Origin: JBOFSQ01 sp051651625
GTDB taxonomy: Bacteria > Planctomycetota > Planctomycetia > Pirellulales > Thermoguttaceae
Reading direction: 5' to 3'
Assembly (NCBI GenBank): GCA_051651625.1
Contig: JBOFSQ010000029.1
Span: 1-16,930, forward strand
Length of the DNA: 16,930 nucleotides
This document shows, one piece after another, positions 1 to 7,517 of the stretch. Position 1 is the first letter of the stretch. Every line of letters starts with the position of its first letter. The position numbers were made by a program, and so were the translations under genes. The notes below the pieces were generated by a model. It was given only the letters and a program-made list of their open reading frames with translations, had not been told where the DNA came from and did no database searches.

Positions 1-1
1 C

Positions 2-487
2 GGACGCAGGGCGGCAGACTGCTTGAAACTGCCGTTTTTCGATACCGACGTAATGGCGTGTGAACGACTGGAAATCGGGAATGTGTTGGAGCAATTCAGG
101 GCAACGCTCAATGGGAGTTTCATGTGGGCACAACAAAAAGCGGTACATGAACTTTCCGAGCTTGCAGACGCCGCAATCATCGCTACCGGTGCGGAAATCG
201 CTTTGATGCCCGGCTATGCCTACAATTTGCGTCGCATGGGAACCGTCATCCATATACGGAGAGACCGTGAAATCATACTTGCGGATATGGCGAACGATGG
301 TAAAAACAGATCGACGATGCAAGATATGCAAACCGGTACGGAAGTCGTCATGCGCGAGCAAGCCGTGAGACTGTATGCTCAAGAACTCTCGCAATATGAG
401 ACGCTGGCACACTACACTCTTGACAACAACGGAAGCGAAGACGTTGGTCTTGAAAATCTGCTCGCAATCATCAATCAAAAAGGATAA
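2..487 (+). CDS. Shikimate kinase-like P-loop kinase, 5' end outside the window
   Basis: The reading frame is open from the first base of the window, so the gene starts upstream; the TTG at 23 is internal. The visible residues begin with GRRAADCLKLPFFDTD, which matches the segment just after the P-loop of shikimate kinases up to the DxD motif that binds Mg and shikimate. A later segment (IIATGAEIAL, then NLRRMGTVIHI) aligns with the family's GGG loop and following strand, but the GGG itself is replaced by GAE, and the usual FRxxE motif reads FMWAQQ. The C-terminal part (MREQAVRLYAQ) resembles the R...Y helix of the family. Shikimate kinase phosphorylates shikimate in aromatic amino acid synthesis; the changed substrate-binding motifs make that activity uncertain. 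The gene ends 8 bases before the methyltransferase and probably carries its transcription. The fold assignment is fairly secure, the substrate is not. Confidence 0.6.
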   Translation, partial: GRRAADCLKLPFFDTDVMACERLEIGNVLEQFRATLNGSFMWAQQKAVHELSELADAAIIATGAEIALMPGYAYNLRRMGTVIHIRRDREIILADMANDGKNRSTMQDMQTGTEVVMREQAVRLYAQELSQYETLAHYTLDNNGSEDVGLENLLAIINQKG

Positions 488-495
488 CCGTTACA

Positions 496-1656
496 ATGAG
501 ATTTGCAACAAGCCACATTGTTCCGCTACAAAACGTGATCCAGCAAGACGAGTTTTCTGCCCGTGCGCTGGGGACGGAACAGGAGCAGTCTGGTTGGGAC
601 ATCACCGAAAACGTCTTGCTCCGTCGCTGTTCGCCAACGCAATCGCTCATCACGCCGCTTTGGCGTCCGTTTCACTTCATCGACCTCTTTGCCGGAATTG
701 GCGGAATGCGGATCGCGTTTGAAAACGTCGGTGGCAACTGCGTCTTTTCGTCGGAGTGGGATAAGTCGGCGTGTGAGACGTACCGTGCAAACTTCGGCGA
801 CACGCCACACGGCGACATCACAAAAATCCCAACCAGCGACATTCCGAGCCACGACATACTTCTTGCGGGGTTTCCGTGTCAACCGTTCAGCATCATCGGA
901 AAGCGTCGCGGGTTTGGCGACACGCGCGGCACGCTCTTTTTTGAAATCGAACGAATTTTGCGTGACAAAAAACCGATTGCGTGTTTGCTGGAAAACGTCA
1001 AACAATTTCGGACTCACGACCAAGGGCGAACGTGCGCAACTGTTTTGGAAACACTCAACTCGCTCGGTTACACAACCTCGGTTGCTGTCTTGAATGCGAT
1101 TGATTACGGCGTTGCACAAACGCGACAACGAACGTTCATTGTCGGTTTTCGGCAGCCGCTTGAGTTTCGGTTTCCGAAGCCGTACTCGTGGCGTCCCGAC
1201 CTCTCCGATATTTTGGAACGCGACGAAGACGTCGAACCGCAAATGTGGGCATCGGACTACATACAAAAGCGGCGACTTGAACGGATTCGCTCGCAAGGGC
1301 GAACTCCATTTTATCCTTCGATCTGGCACGAAAACAAAGGCGGTCACATCGGCATGCACCCGTTTTCCTGCGCTCTGCGTCACAACGCATCGTACAATTA
1401 TCTCCTCGTCAATGGCAACCGTCGCCCGACGGCGCGCGAGATGCTGCGGCTTCAAGGTTTTCCAGAGAGTTATCGTGTTGTCGTCAATCATACGGAGATG
1501 CGGGCACAACTTGGCAACTCTGTGGCAGTTCCGACCATCACCGCCATCGCCGCCGAAATGATGCTCGCACTGCGCAAGAACATTGTTGTCTCTACCAAGC
1601 CACACTTTGCACGCCAAGAAAACTCGCTCTTTGAGATGGAGGAGGTTTTACGATGA
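496..1656 (+). CDS. Type II DNA (cytosine-5) methyltransferase
   Basis: A 386-residue C5-cytosine methyltransferase with the conserved motifs in canonical order: motif I FIDLFAGIGG (61-70, SAM binding), motif IV GFPCQPFS (catalytic Cys128), motif VI ENV (166-168), motif VIII QTRQR (208-212), motif IX RPTAREMLRLQGFP (310-323) and motif X GNSVAVP (340-346). The target-recognition stretch between motifs VIII and IX is about 95 residues, as in small type II enzymes. It transfers a methyl group from SAM to C5 of cytosine and should protect DNA from the endonuclease encoded next. The ATG at 496 follows AAGGA at 480-484 inside the end of the previous gene. About 60 residues precede motif I, a longer lead than in HhaI-like enzymes. 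The stop overlaps the endonuclease start (ATGA). The family is certain. The recognition site is inferred from the partner endonuclease as RGCGCY or close to it. Confidence 0.96.
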   Translation: MRFATSHIVPLQNVIQQDEFSARALGTEQEQSGWDITENVLLRRCSPTQSLITPLWRPFHFIDLFAGIGGMRIAFENVGGNCVFSSEWDKSACETYRANFGDTPHGDITKIPTSDIPSHDILLAGFPCQPFSIIGKRRGFGDTRGTLFFEIERILRDKKPIACLLENVKQFRTHDQGRTCATVLETLNSLGYTTSVAVLNAIDYGVAQTRQRTFIVGFRQPLEFRFPKPYSWRPDLSDILERDEDVEPQMWASDYIQKRRLERIRSQGRTPFYPSIWHENKGGHIGMHPFSCALRHNASYNYLLVNGNRRPTAREMLRLQGFPESYRVVVNHTEMRAQLGNSVAVPTITAIAAEMMLALRKNIVVSTKPHFARQENSLFEMEEVLR

Positions 1657-2726
1657 ACGCAAAGGAACGGCTTGACATACTCATCAAGAAGAGTCGCGTC
1701 GATCTCTACAAGCCAATAGCGGTGGCGGAGATTCTCTATCGGCACCGCTTGGAACAACTTGACCTCGCCGACAAATCGCAGTATCGCAGGCGGTCTTACG
1801 AATGGATGCGTGAAGTCGTTGCGCGGCTTCACCAAAAAACGACGACGCTCAACTCGCGGTATTGGGATCAACTTTTCGATCCCGAAGTTTTGCCACCAGA
1901 AATGTTGCAAGGACTTGGTCAAGTCAATGTTGCTTCGCACGGCATTGTCGAGGTTTATATCTACGTTCACCTGCGAGAAAAGTTTGCAGCACTTCACAAA
2001 ATTCGTCAATCTCTCGAAAACGCGGATGGCAGGTTCGATCTCGCATCATTTCTCGATCAATTCGAGAGCGACGCGAGGTTTGCCAGAAGTGTTGATAAAA
2101 TCTATGAGATTGTTGTCTACGCATTGTTTAATGCGGTGGTTGATGCGCTTGATGCCAAAGTCACGCTGTCTGTCGCGGACAGTCGCTCGTCAATTCTTGC
2201 AGACTTTGAAGATTTTGCGCAGCTTGTTCTGGGCGTTGACTCACGCAACACCAGCATCACACAAAGCGCGCGTCTCTATCGCGTTGGAACTGCAAACGCG
2301 AACGACGCGGGACTTGACATGTGGGCAAACTTTGGCCCCGCAGTACAGGTCAAGCACCTCACGTTGTCGCAAGAACAGGTTTCGGGGATTTGTCACGGCT
2401 TGCGGGCGGATCAAGTGATCATCGTCTGCAAAGAATCGGAGGCGAAGGTCATCGAGACTGTTGTGCGACAAATTGGTGACGTGCAAACGCTGCGCGGCAT
2501 CATCACCGAAAAAGACTTGATACGCTGGTACGACTTGTGTTTCTCAAAACCGTACCGTGCATCTTTGGGCAAGCGACTCCTTGCGGCGATGGTCGCGGAG
2601 TTTCGTGCCGAGTTTCCGCTCTCCGATTCAGACAGAATCGACGCCTTTTTTGCAGAACGCGGATACGATGCAAAAGTTCTCAACGAAAGTCAGTTTGGAA
2701 TGACGGGGATTGTTGCGCAGGAATGA
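1653..2726 (+). CDS. HaeII-like type II restriction endonuclease
   Basis: A 357-residue protein recognised by its resemblance to the HaeII endonuclease family, especially the middle block ALFNAVVDALDAKVTLSV, the segment ILADFEDFAQLVLG, and GLDMWANFGPAVQVKHL. The last holds a likely PD-(D/E)XK-type site: Asp222, then QVK with Gln232 and Lys234, where Gln replaces the usual acidic residue. A further conserved-looking block is GIITEKDLIRWYDLC. HaeII cuts RGCGCY. The gene begins at ATG 1653 overlapping the methyltransferase stop, the usual arrangement that places modification before restriction. Its own stop overlaps the start of the radical-SAM gene. By eye I found no RGCGCY hexamer in the whole window although GCGC is frequent, which fits this specificity. 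Function is inferred from family memory, motif and context. Confidence 0.85.
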   Translation: MNAKERLDILIKKSRVDLYKPIAVAEILYRHRLEQLDLADKSQYRRRSYEWMREVVARLHQKTTTLNSRYWDQLFDPEVLPPEMLQGLGQVNVASHGIVEVYIYVHLREKFAALHKIRQSLENADGRFDLASFLDQFESDARFARSVDKIYEIVVYALFNAVVDALDAKVTLSVADSRSSILADFEDFAQLVLGVDSRNTSITQSARLYRVGTANANDAGLDMWANFGPAVQVKHLTLSQEQVSGICHGLRADQVIIVCKESEAKVIETVVRQIGDVQTLRGIITEKDLIRWYDLCFSKPYRASLGKRLLAAMVAEFRAEFPLSDSDRIDAFFAERGYDAKVLNESQFGMTGIVAQE

Positions 2727-3814
2727 CGGAATCGGTGGATACAACATGCCTGCTTGACAAGCCGGGAATGCTTGGGTTCAACGACAAATTAGTCGTTGAC
2801 CACCAAGTGCCTGACTATTCCATTCTTGAAGAGAGCGAGTACAAGTATCCCGTAACCGATGCGTACTTTGGTTATGCTACGCGAGGTTGTCCAAACAAGT
2901 GTTCGTTTTGTGCAGTTCCAAAGTTAGAACCTTTTTTTCAAAACTATTCCCCACTCAAAGATCAAGTCGAAGGGATAATGGAAGCGTATGGTCCGCAGAA
3001 AGATTTGGTTTTACTTGACAATAATGTTTTGAATTCATCCAAGTTCAAACAAATTGTTGAGGACATTTTATCGCTAGGATTTGAGAAAGGGGCGCGGTTT
3101 GAAGGTCGCTTGCGTCAAGTGGACTTCAATCAGGGAATTGACGCCCGACGCCTGACTAATCAGAACATGAAACTTCTGTCTCGAATTGCGTTACATTCTA
3201 TTCGTTTCGCTTTTGATACCCCAGCAATAAAAACAAAATACGCCCAAGCGGTAAAACTTGCCGGTGAACACGGTGTATACCGAATCGGCACTTATGTTTT
3301 GTTCAACTTCAATGACACGCCGTCCCAGTTTTTTGAGCGGCTGGATTACAGCATAAAATTGAATGAGAAATATGACGTACAGATAACTTCGTTTCCAATG
3401 AAGTTTGTTCCCTTCAGCGCGAAGGATCGTTCCCACGTTGGCAAACACTGGAGGAGAAGGTTGCTGCGGGGTATCCAGTGTATCTTGTTGGCAACTCGCG
3501 GAATGGTAAGCCCTAATCCGGTGTTTTTTCATACGGCGTTTGGTGAAACGCAAGAAGACTTCATACGCATTGTTTCGATGCCGGAACACTACATCATTCA
3601 CCGCCGCAAGTATGCCGACAACGAAACTACGGACTGGACGAAACTCTATCATAATCTGACGGCATCCCAAAAAAACTCTCTGTATGATATTTTAGACAAC
3701 GGTCACGTTACCGAAGAAGTTATAGCGGAGACGGTCGGAGTACGCTTGAAGCGAATACTTGAGCATTATGTTGACGAATCGCGCAAAGCGAATGCCACCA
3801 AGATTTCTGATTGA
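2723..3814 (+). CDS. Radical SAM protein, N-terminally truncated
   Basis: The ATG at 2723 overlaps the endonuclease stop and gives 363 residues. An upstream in-frame ATG at 2537 lies inside the endonuclease gene and would add residues that are only its shadow. The 4Fe-4S-binding motif CX3CX2C sits at Cys56, Cys60 and Cys63 (RGCPNKCSFCAVP), followed by a plausible radical-SAM barrel (LLLDNNVL, NQGIDARRL, IRFAFDTP) and a C-terminal part containing KDRSHVGKHW. Relatives I recall carry roughly 100 or more residues before the stretch LLDKPGMLGF; here that stretch begins at residue 10. The gene thus seems to have lost its N-terminal domain where the restriction-modification genes adjoin it. The radical-SAM core is intact and may be expressed by coupling, but activity is doubtful. 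The substrate is unknown. Confidence 0.8.
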   Translation: MTESVDTTCLLDKPGMLGFNDKLVVDHQVPDYSILEESEYKYPVTDAYFGYATRGCPNKCSFCAVPKLEPFFQNYSPLKDQVEGIMEAYGPQKDLVLLDNNVLNSSKFKQIVEDILSLGFEKGARFEGRLRQVDFNQGIDARRLTNQNMKLLSRIALHSIRFAFDTPAIKTKYAQAVKLAGEHGVYRIGTYVLFNFNDTPSQFFERLDYSIKLNEKYDVQITSFPMKFVPFSAKDRSHVGKHWRRRLLRGIQCILLATRGMVSPNPVFFHTAFGETQEDFIRIVSMPEHYIIHRRKYADNETTDWTKLYHNLTASQKNSLYDILDNGHVTEEVIAETVGVRLKRILEHYVDESRKANATKISD

Positions 3815-3865
3815 TGTACACTCGAGTCTCTACGATTGGCTGGCATGCAGTGCAGCGAACGATGA

Positions 3866-4028
3866 CGCAAATCTTCCGCATTTGCGAGCCACTCCTCACA
3901 ACTCTATAGCTTGTTTCCCCCCATCCTTCACAGTCTAGGAAACCCAGTCCACCTTTCCCACTTCGGCGGAAATTGCGCAATGTTTTTGCAGAACGCAATT
4001 TCCGTGCGATGGGTGTGTAAACCCATCG
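3866..4028. terminator. Three hairpins between convergent genes
   Basis: The 225-base gap between the radical-SAM gene and hemH, which point at each other, holds three perfect inverted repeats. They are CGCAAAT/ATTTGCG (3866-3872 with 3880-3886), an 11-bp stem around GGAAATTGCG/CGCAATTTCC (3967-3977 with 3994-4004), and CGATGGGT/ACCCATCG (4007-4014 with 4021-4028). None has a good T-tract on either strand, so they are likely bidirectional or weak terminators or RNA-stabilising stems. No gene is visible in the gap. Confidence 0.5.
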
Positions 4029-4039
4029 ACTACCTTGCG

Positions 4040-5053
4040 TCAATTACGCGGCGCAGTGAATAGCGGACACCGTTCACACACGCCATCACATCGGTCGCCG
4101 TGTTGGGCGAGGTGTGCGAGGAGTGAGGCGGCGGCGGGGGTTGTGCCGAGCGTTGCAACGCGAACAAAGTCACTCCCCTGCTCTCCCCAACCGCGCTCGT
4201 CCCAGATCGAAGCCGCTTCGACATCAAGATCGTAGACGGTCTCTTTGTTCTCGCAAAGAAAACCTATCGGTACAACAATCAGAGTCGTGTTCGGCGTTGC
4301 GTTGTTATTGGGGTTTGCAAGGTCGTCGTTTATGTCGGGCGTGAGCCAGTCGCCGCCACGCAAACGACTGCGACTCTGCCAACACAAAAGCCAACCATGA
4401 ACAGTTCGATCCGTAGGCGTTGTGACAAGTCGCATCACTTCACAAACCGCCGCTTCAGCGTGCCGACGATACGCCGCAGCAGTAGGATCGGAAAGCGGTA
4501 GACTGTGCGCAGTGAAGAGTATCTCGACTTCGCGGCCATTGCGTTCGCAACGTAGAATCGCCGCACGAAGCAACTCCGCAACACCACTTATGTAACGCGG
4601 ATGCGTCGCATACGGCGCAACAACTTCGATTTGCGGCGTGCCAGTAATTGTCTCACGCGCCGCTGCGATTCGGTCCCAATAACGCCGACAACCAACACTC
4701 GATGCCAGCGGACTCGTTGTCACGACAACGCACGATTCAACGCCGTCATTGACCATTTCTTGCACGGCGTCTTCGAGACGCGGCGTCCCGATAAGATTCC
4801 CCCAGTAGAGAGGCGACCCAAGCGAACGCAGTCCGTCCAAGAGATAACGGCACGCATCAAGAAGCGGCGATGGACGCCCCGTACACTGCGCAAGTTCGCG
4901 GTACGGGTGCGCGAGACGTTCCAACAATTCCTGCGACAACTCGCCCCCATCGCGTCTGGCACGACCGACAAGTTCCGTCAGAAACGGAACGATGTCGTCG
5001 GACGTTTCGGGCGCGCCATACGAGACAAGCAAAACGGCTGGCTTCGTTGTCAC
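4040..5053 (-). CDS. hemH: Ferrochelatase
   Basis: A 337-residue ferrochelatase, which inserts Fe2+ into a porphyrin near the end of haem synthesis (protoporphyrin IX, or coproporphyrin III in the coproporphyrin-dependent route; the sequence alone does not decide). The start LLVSYGAPE, the catalytic-His loop FTAHSLP (His183), QSRSRLRGGDWLTP (226-239), and PIGFLCENKETVYDLD with Glu271 in the position of the catalytic glutamate are all present. The C-terminus carries Cys322, Cys326 and Cys329 in a CX3CX2C arrangement. This resembles the C-terminal cysteines that hold a 2Fe-2S cluster in some ferrochelatases, though spacing differs among groups. The ATG lies 4 bases after the dnaN stop, so the two genes form an operon driven from the dnaN promoter. 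No signal peptide or membrane segment is visible. Confidence 0.93.
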   Translation of the reverse strand: MTTKPAVLLVSYGAPETSDDIVPFLTELVGRARRDGGELSQELLERLAHPYRELAQCTGRPSPLLDACRYLLDGLRSLGSPLYWGNLIGTPRLEDAVQEMVNDGVESCVVVTTSPLASSVGCRRYWDRIAAARETITGTPQIEVVAPYATHPRYISGVAELLRAAILRCERNGREVEILFTAHSLPLSDPTAAAYRRHAEAAVCEVMRLVTTPTDRTVHGWLLCWQSRSRLRGGDWLTPDINDDLANPNNNATPNTTLIVVPIGFLCENKETVYDLDVEAASIWDERGWGEQGSDFVRVATLGTTPAAASLLAHLAQHGDRCDGVCERCPLFTAPRN

Positions 5054-5057
5054 GGGT

Positions 5058-6188
5058 CTACATCCCCATCGGCATGACGACGTATGAATACGTCTCGCCT
5101 ACGGTGAAGAGGAGTGCGGCTTCGCCGTTGTTGCTGTCAACATAGAGCGAGACGGTAGTTGTGGGGTCGAGCACACGCAAAAACTCGCGGACAAACTTCG
5201 GATCGACCTGAAACTTCAGCGGCGTGTCGCCAAACGAAATCGGAAGCTCAACATACGACTCGCCCGTTTCTGATCCGTGAGCGGTGAGTGTGACCTTACC
5301 TTTGGCGAACGAAAATACGACGCCGGGTTTGTCTTCCGTCGCAACGACTTGTGCTTGTCTGACCGCCGTGTGAAGCGAGTCGGCAACGAAGTCGATCTGA
5401 AGTCGTTCGGAACGCTCCGGCATAATTCTCCGCCACTTCGGGAAGTTCCCCTCAATGAGTCGCGTCATCAGTTCGACGTTGCCGCACTTGAAGATCGCGC
5501 GGTGTGCCGACGTGGCGATTTGAACGTCGCCTTCGTCGTGGAGGCAGCGTTCGAGAATTTGAAGTGCCTTTGGCGAGACGACAACGGTTCGCACGAGCGG
5601 TTCCTTCGTCTCTTTCCCTTCGTGTGGCTTGCCTTGGCACGTTTCGTATGCCAGCCGTCGCCCGTCGGTTGCAACGGCGTTGAGTACGTCGTTTTCGTCG
5701 ATCTCAAGGAGAACGCCAGCGATTGCAGCGTAGCGAGCGTTTTCGTCGTCGGTAGAAAAGACGGTGTGTTGGATGATCGTCCGCAGTGCGGGGGCACTGA
5801 CGTTGTAGTACGCGAGCTTTTTGGAAAACGCCTCGACATCGGGGAACTCCTCGACCGCTGGCGTTAGGAGTTTGACCTTGCCGTGGTCAAACAGGAGCGT
5901 ACTTTCGTGCCCATCACTTTCGATTGTGATTGTCTCGCCGCGTGCTTCTTGGACGACGTTTCGAGTCCGTCGCGTCGGCAGAAGTGCCTCGCCGGGCTTG
6001 ACCACTTCACAGTCTTCGATGTGATAACGCAGGCCAACTTCTGTATCGGTCGTCTGAAGCAGAACGCCGGTCTTATCGGCGACAACTTTGATGTGATGAA
6101 GCACCTCTTTGGTATCGCGCGACGGCGTTACCGAACCAACAAATTGGAGTGCCTGCACAAACTTCTCACGCGGAAAAACGATTTTCAT
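5058..6188 (-). CDS. dnaN: DNA polymerase III sliding clamp (beta subunit)
   Basis: A 376-residue beta clamp, the usual family length, which encircles DNA as a dimer and tethers DNA polymerase III. It begins MKIVFPREKFVQAL and contains the family landmarks ATDGRRLAYE and GNFPKWRRIMP, and ends LLFTVGETYSYVVMPMGM, matching the conserved C-terminal strand and MPM(R/K)L-like end that lines the partner-binding pocket. An in-frame ATG 15 bases upstream (6203) would add MEAES, but the GGAGG at 6201-6197 lies inside that extension, 8 bases before the ATG at 6188, so 6188 is the better start. No dnaA, recF or gyrB is visible here; the partner is hemH, 4 bases downstream. Confidence in function is very high. 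Confidence 0.97.
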   Translation of the reverse strand: MKIVFPREKFVQALQFVGSVTPSRDTKEVLHHIKVVADKTGVLLQTTDTEVGLRYHIEDCEVVKPGEALLPTRRTRNVVQEARGETITIESDGHESTLLFDHGKVKLLTPAVEEFPDVEAFSKKLAYYNVSAPALRTIIQHTVFSTDDENARYAAIAGVLLEIDENDVLNAVATDGRRLAYETCQGKPHEGKETKEPLVRTVVVSPKALQILERCLHDEGDVQIATSAHRAIFKCGNVELMTRLIEGNFPKWRRIMPERSERLQIDFVADSLHTAVRQAQVVATEDKPGVVFSFAKGKVTLTAHGSETGESYVELPISFGDTPLKFQVDPKFVREFLRVLDPTTTVSLYVDSNNGEAALLFTVGETYSYVVMPMGM

Positions 6189-6196
6189 AGATTCTG

Positions 6197-6201
6197 CCTC
6201 C
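6197..6201 (-). promoter_or_regulatory. dnaN ribosome binding site that decides the start
   Basis: GGAGG on the minus strand, 8 bases before the ATG at 6188. It overlaps the codons of the alternative upstream start at 6203, which has no such site, so translation should begin at 6188. Confidence 0.8.
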
Positions 6202-6236
6202 ATATAGCCAAAGTGAAACTACCGAAACGGTCGCGT

Positions 6237-6264
6237 ATTGTAAGAGTATTTTGACTTTTGACAA
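6237..6264 (-). promoter_or_regulatory. Sigma70-type promoter for dnaN-hemH
   Basis: On the minus strand TTGTCA (6264-6259) and TACAAT (6242-6237) are 16 bases apart, each matching the consensus in 5 of 6 positions. The -10 box lies about 48 bases before the dnaN ATG, leaving a leader of roughly 40 bases. No operator-like repeat is evident around it. Between this promoter and the terminator at 6404 I see nothing else. Confidence 0.65.
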
Positions 6265-6403
6265 GCGAGACCGATATTTCCAGCCGGCTCAAACATTCCT
6301 CTCACACCGCAAATCCAATCCGTCTTGTTTGTTCGCTTCCGGACTGTTCTTCTTTGCTGTACGCGATCAGATCGTCCAAGCTCGGCGGTTGACCGTGTAA
6401 CAC

Positions 6404-6445
6404 AAAAAAGTCTTGGGGCAACTGTTGCGAGTCGCCCCAAGACTT
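6404..6445 (-). terminator. Intrinsic terminator of the outer-membrane protein gene
   Basis: A perfect 12-bp stem (AAGTCTTGGGGC at 6408-6419 with its complement at 6434-6445) and a 14-base loop. On the minus strand the stem runs into a T-tract formed by the A run at 6404-6409. It lies about 40 bases after the stop of the barrel protein gene and separates it from dnaN. Confidence 0.85.
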
Positions 6446-6484
6446 CGGAGAGAGAGAAATGAAACCGTCAACCGTCACGCGCGA

Positions 6485-7369
6485 CTAAAACGCTGCCTTC
6501 GCTCCAAAGACGAGACCCTGAATGATCGCGCCATCGTCGGATCCAATACCGCGGTTGTGACCTCTGGCGATACCTTCGATCTTCGTCACGTCGTAACCAA
6601 CGAACGCTTTGGTGCGATTCGTGAGTTTGTAAGTGAGGTTCACACCACCAGCAGCAACCCACGCTCCACAGTTGTTGCCGTACGCAACCGTAAGCGTACC
6701 TCCCCCAACCGCCACTGTATGTGTGTTCGCGTAAACGCCCAGTTTGCCGTAGGTTTCAATTCCCACGCGATTGGTTCTGCCGAAGTCACGCGACCACTTT
6801 CCGCCAACGTGCAAACCAGCCAAGTCGTTGGCAGTCGAAACAGCAACAGCCCCTTGCCGTTCTTGACGTTCCGTGAAGTTGGCGTACCCAATACCGACGA
6901 GCACTTTGAGGTTCGGATTCCGGTCAAGCGTTTTGACGAAGTTCACGTCCACCGCGTTGTAGTTCACCAAAACGTGCGTGTTCTGACCATTGACCCACGC
7001 TGCCGATGTGGAGAGGTTGTTGTAGAGCCCGGTGTAACCGAGTTCGACGGCGTTCTTTCCGCGTTGGACGCCAATCGTCGCCTTCACGCCCGCCGCCATC
7101 GTGAACCCCAAACGACCTTCACCGTCGTCGTCAACAACATTTCCTGTGAACCCGTGATCGACGTTGCCGACCATCGCAGCGGCATCGGCGTAAACTTTGA
7201 GTTTGCTACGTTTTGGTTTCGCACAAATGTCGTCGCACGGGTTGCACGCAGCAACGTCGCCACAGGGGGCACAGGCTGCAACATCATCACACGGGTCGCA
7301 CGGTGCAGCCATAACGGCTCCGCTCACGAGAGCGGCGGCAGCGAAACTGCCCAAAATTGTCTTCGTCAT
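6485..7369 (-). CDS. Outer-membrane beta-barrel protein with Cys-rich N-terminal repeats
   Basis: A 294-residue exported protein. Residues 1-22 form a signal peptide (MTKTILGS, hydrophobic Ala/Val core, cleavage around VMAA). The mature N-terminus has three 9-residue repeats of the pattern CxPCxDVAA (24-50) holding seven cysteines. A basic linker (KPKRSKLKVY) leads to about 235 residues of alternating strands rich in Gly, Asn and aromatics (ADAAAMVGNV, VELGYTGLYN, LKVLVGIGYANF, KAFVGYDV), ending in Phe as outer-membrane barrels do. The start is supported by AGGAG 8-9 bases upstream. It has its own terminator. The likely role is as a porin-like or adhesin-like barrel; the substrate is unknown. 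The cysteines could form disulfides, bind metal or cross-link proteins at the surface. I recognise no named family with certainty. Confidence 0.75.
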   Translation of the reverse strand: MTKTILGSFAAAALVSGAVMAAPCDPCDDVAACAPCGDVAACNPCDDICAKPKRSKLKVYADAAAMVGNVDHGFTGNVVDDDGEGRLGFTMAAGVKATIGVQRGKNAVELGYTGLYNNLSTSAAWVNGQNTHVLVNYNAVDVNFVKTLDRNPNLKVLVGIGYANFTERQERQGAVAVSTANDLAGLHVGGKWSRDFGRTNRVGIETYGKLGVYANTHTVAVGGGTLTVAYGNNCGAWVAAGGVNLTYKLTNRTKAFVGYDVTKIEGIARGHNRGIGSDDGAIIQGLVFGAKAAF

Positions 7370-7503
7370 CGCAATTCTCCTTTTTCAAAATCTCACATCA
7401 GCCGCAGAGTACGGCTCACCACCAAAGCAAGCCCGCGCGTCAGCGGATTCATCGTCGAGACCCGCTTGCGACTCCCCTTATTTTCCCTATCCCCAAAAAG
7501 CCG

Positions 7504-7517
7504 CCCCCCCCCCCCCC
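7504..7517. repeat. 14-base homopolymer C/G tract
   Basis: Fourteen consecutive C (G on the minus strand) begin at the stop codon of the small gene ending at 7517. The rest of the 147-base gap to the barrel protein gene (7370-7516) continues G-rich on the minus strand, with GGGGATAGGGAAAATAAGGGG. The gap contains the barrel gene's ribosome site and presumably its promoter, although I cannot pick out convincing -35/-10 boxes. Such long tracts are prone to slippage. Confidence 0.85.

Noticed and set aside
526..1617. Long minus-strand ORF of 363 codons opposite the methyltransferase
   Set aside because: It is antisense to a gene with all C5-methyltransferase motifs, has no recognisable domain and is Arg-rich as expected of a shadow frame.
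2537..2722. N-terminal extension of the radical-SAM gene to an upstream ATG
   Set aside because: It lies wholly within the endonuclease gene in another frame and does not resemble the missing N-terminal domain.
7504..7517. Phase-variable frameshift of the small upstream gene
   Set aside because: The gene's stop codon precedes the tract on its own strand, so slippage cannot change its reading frame.
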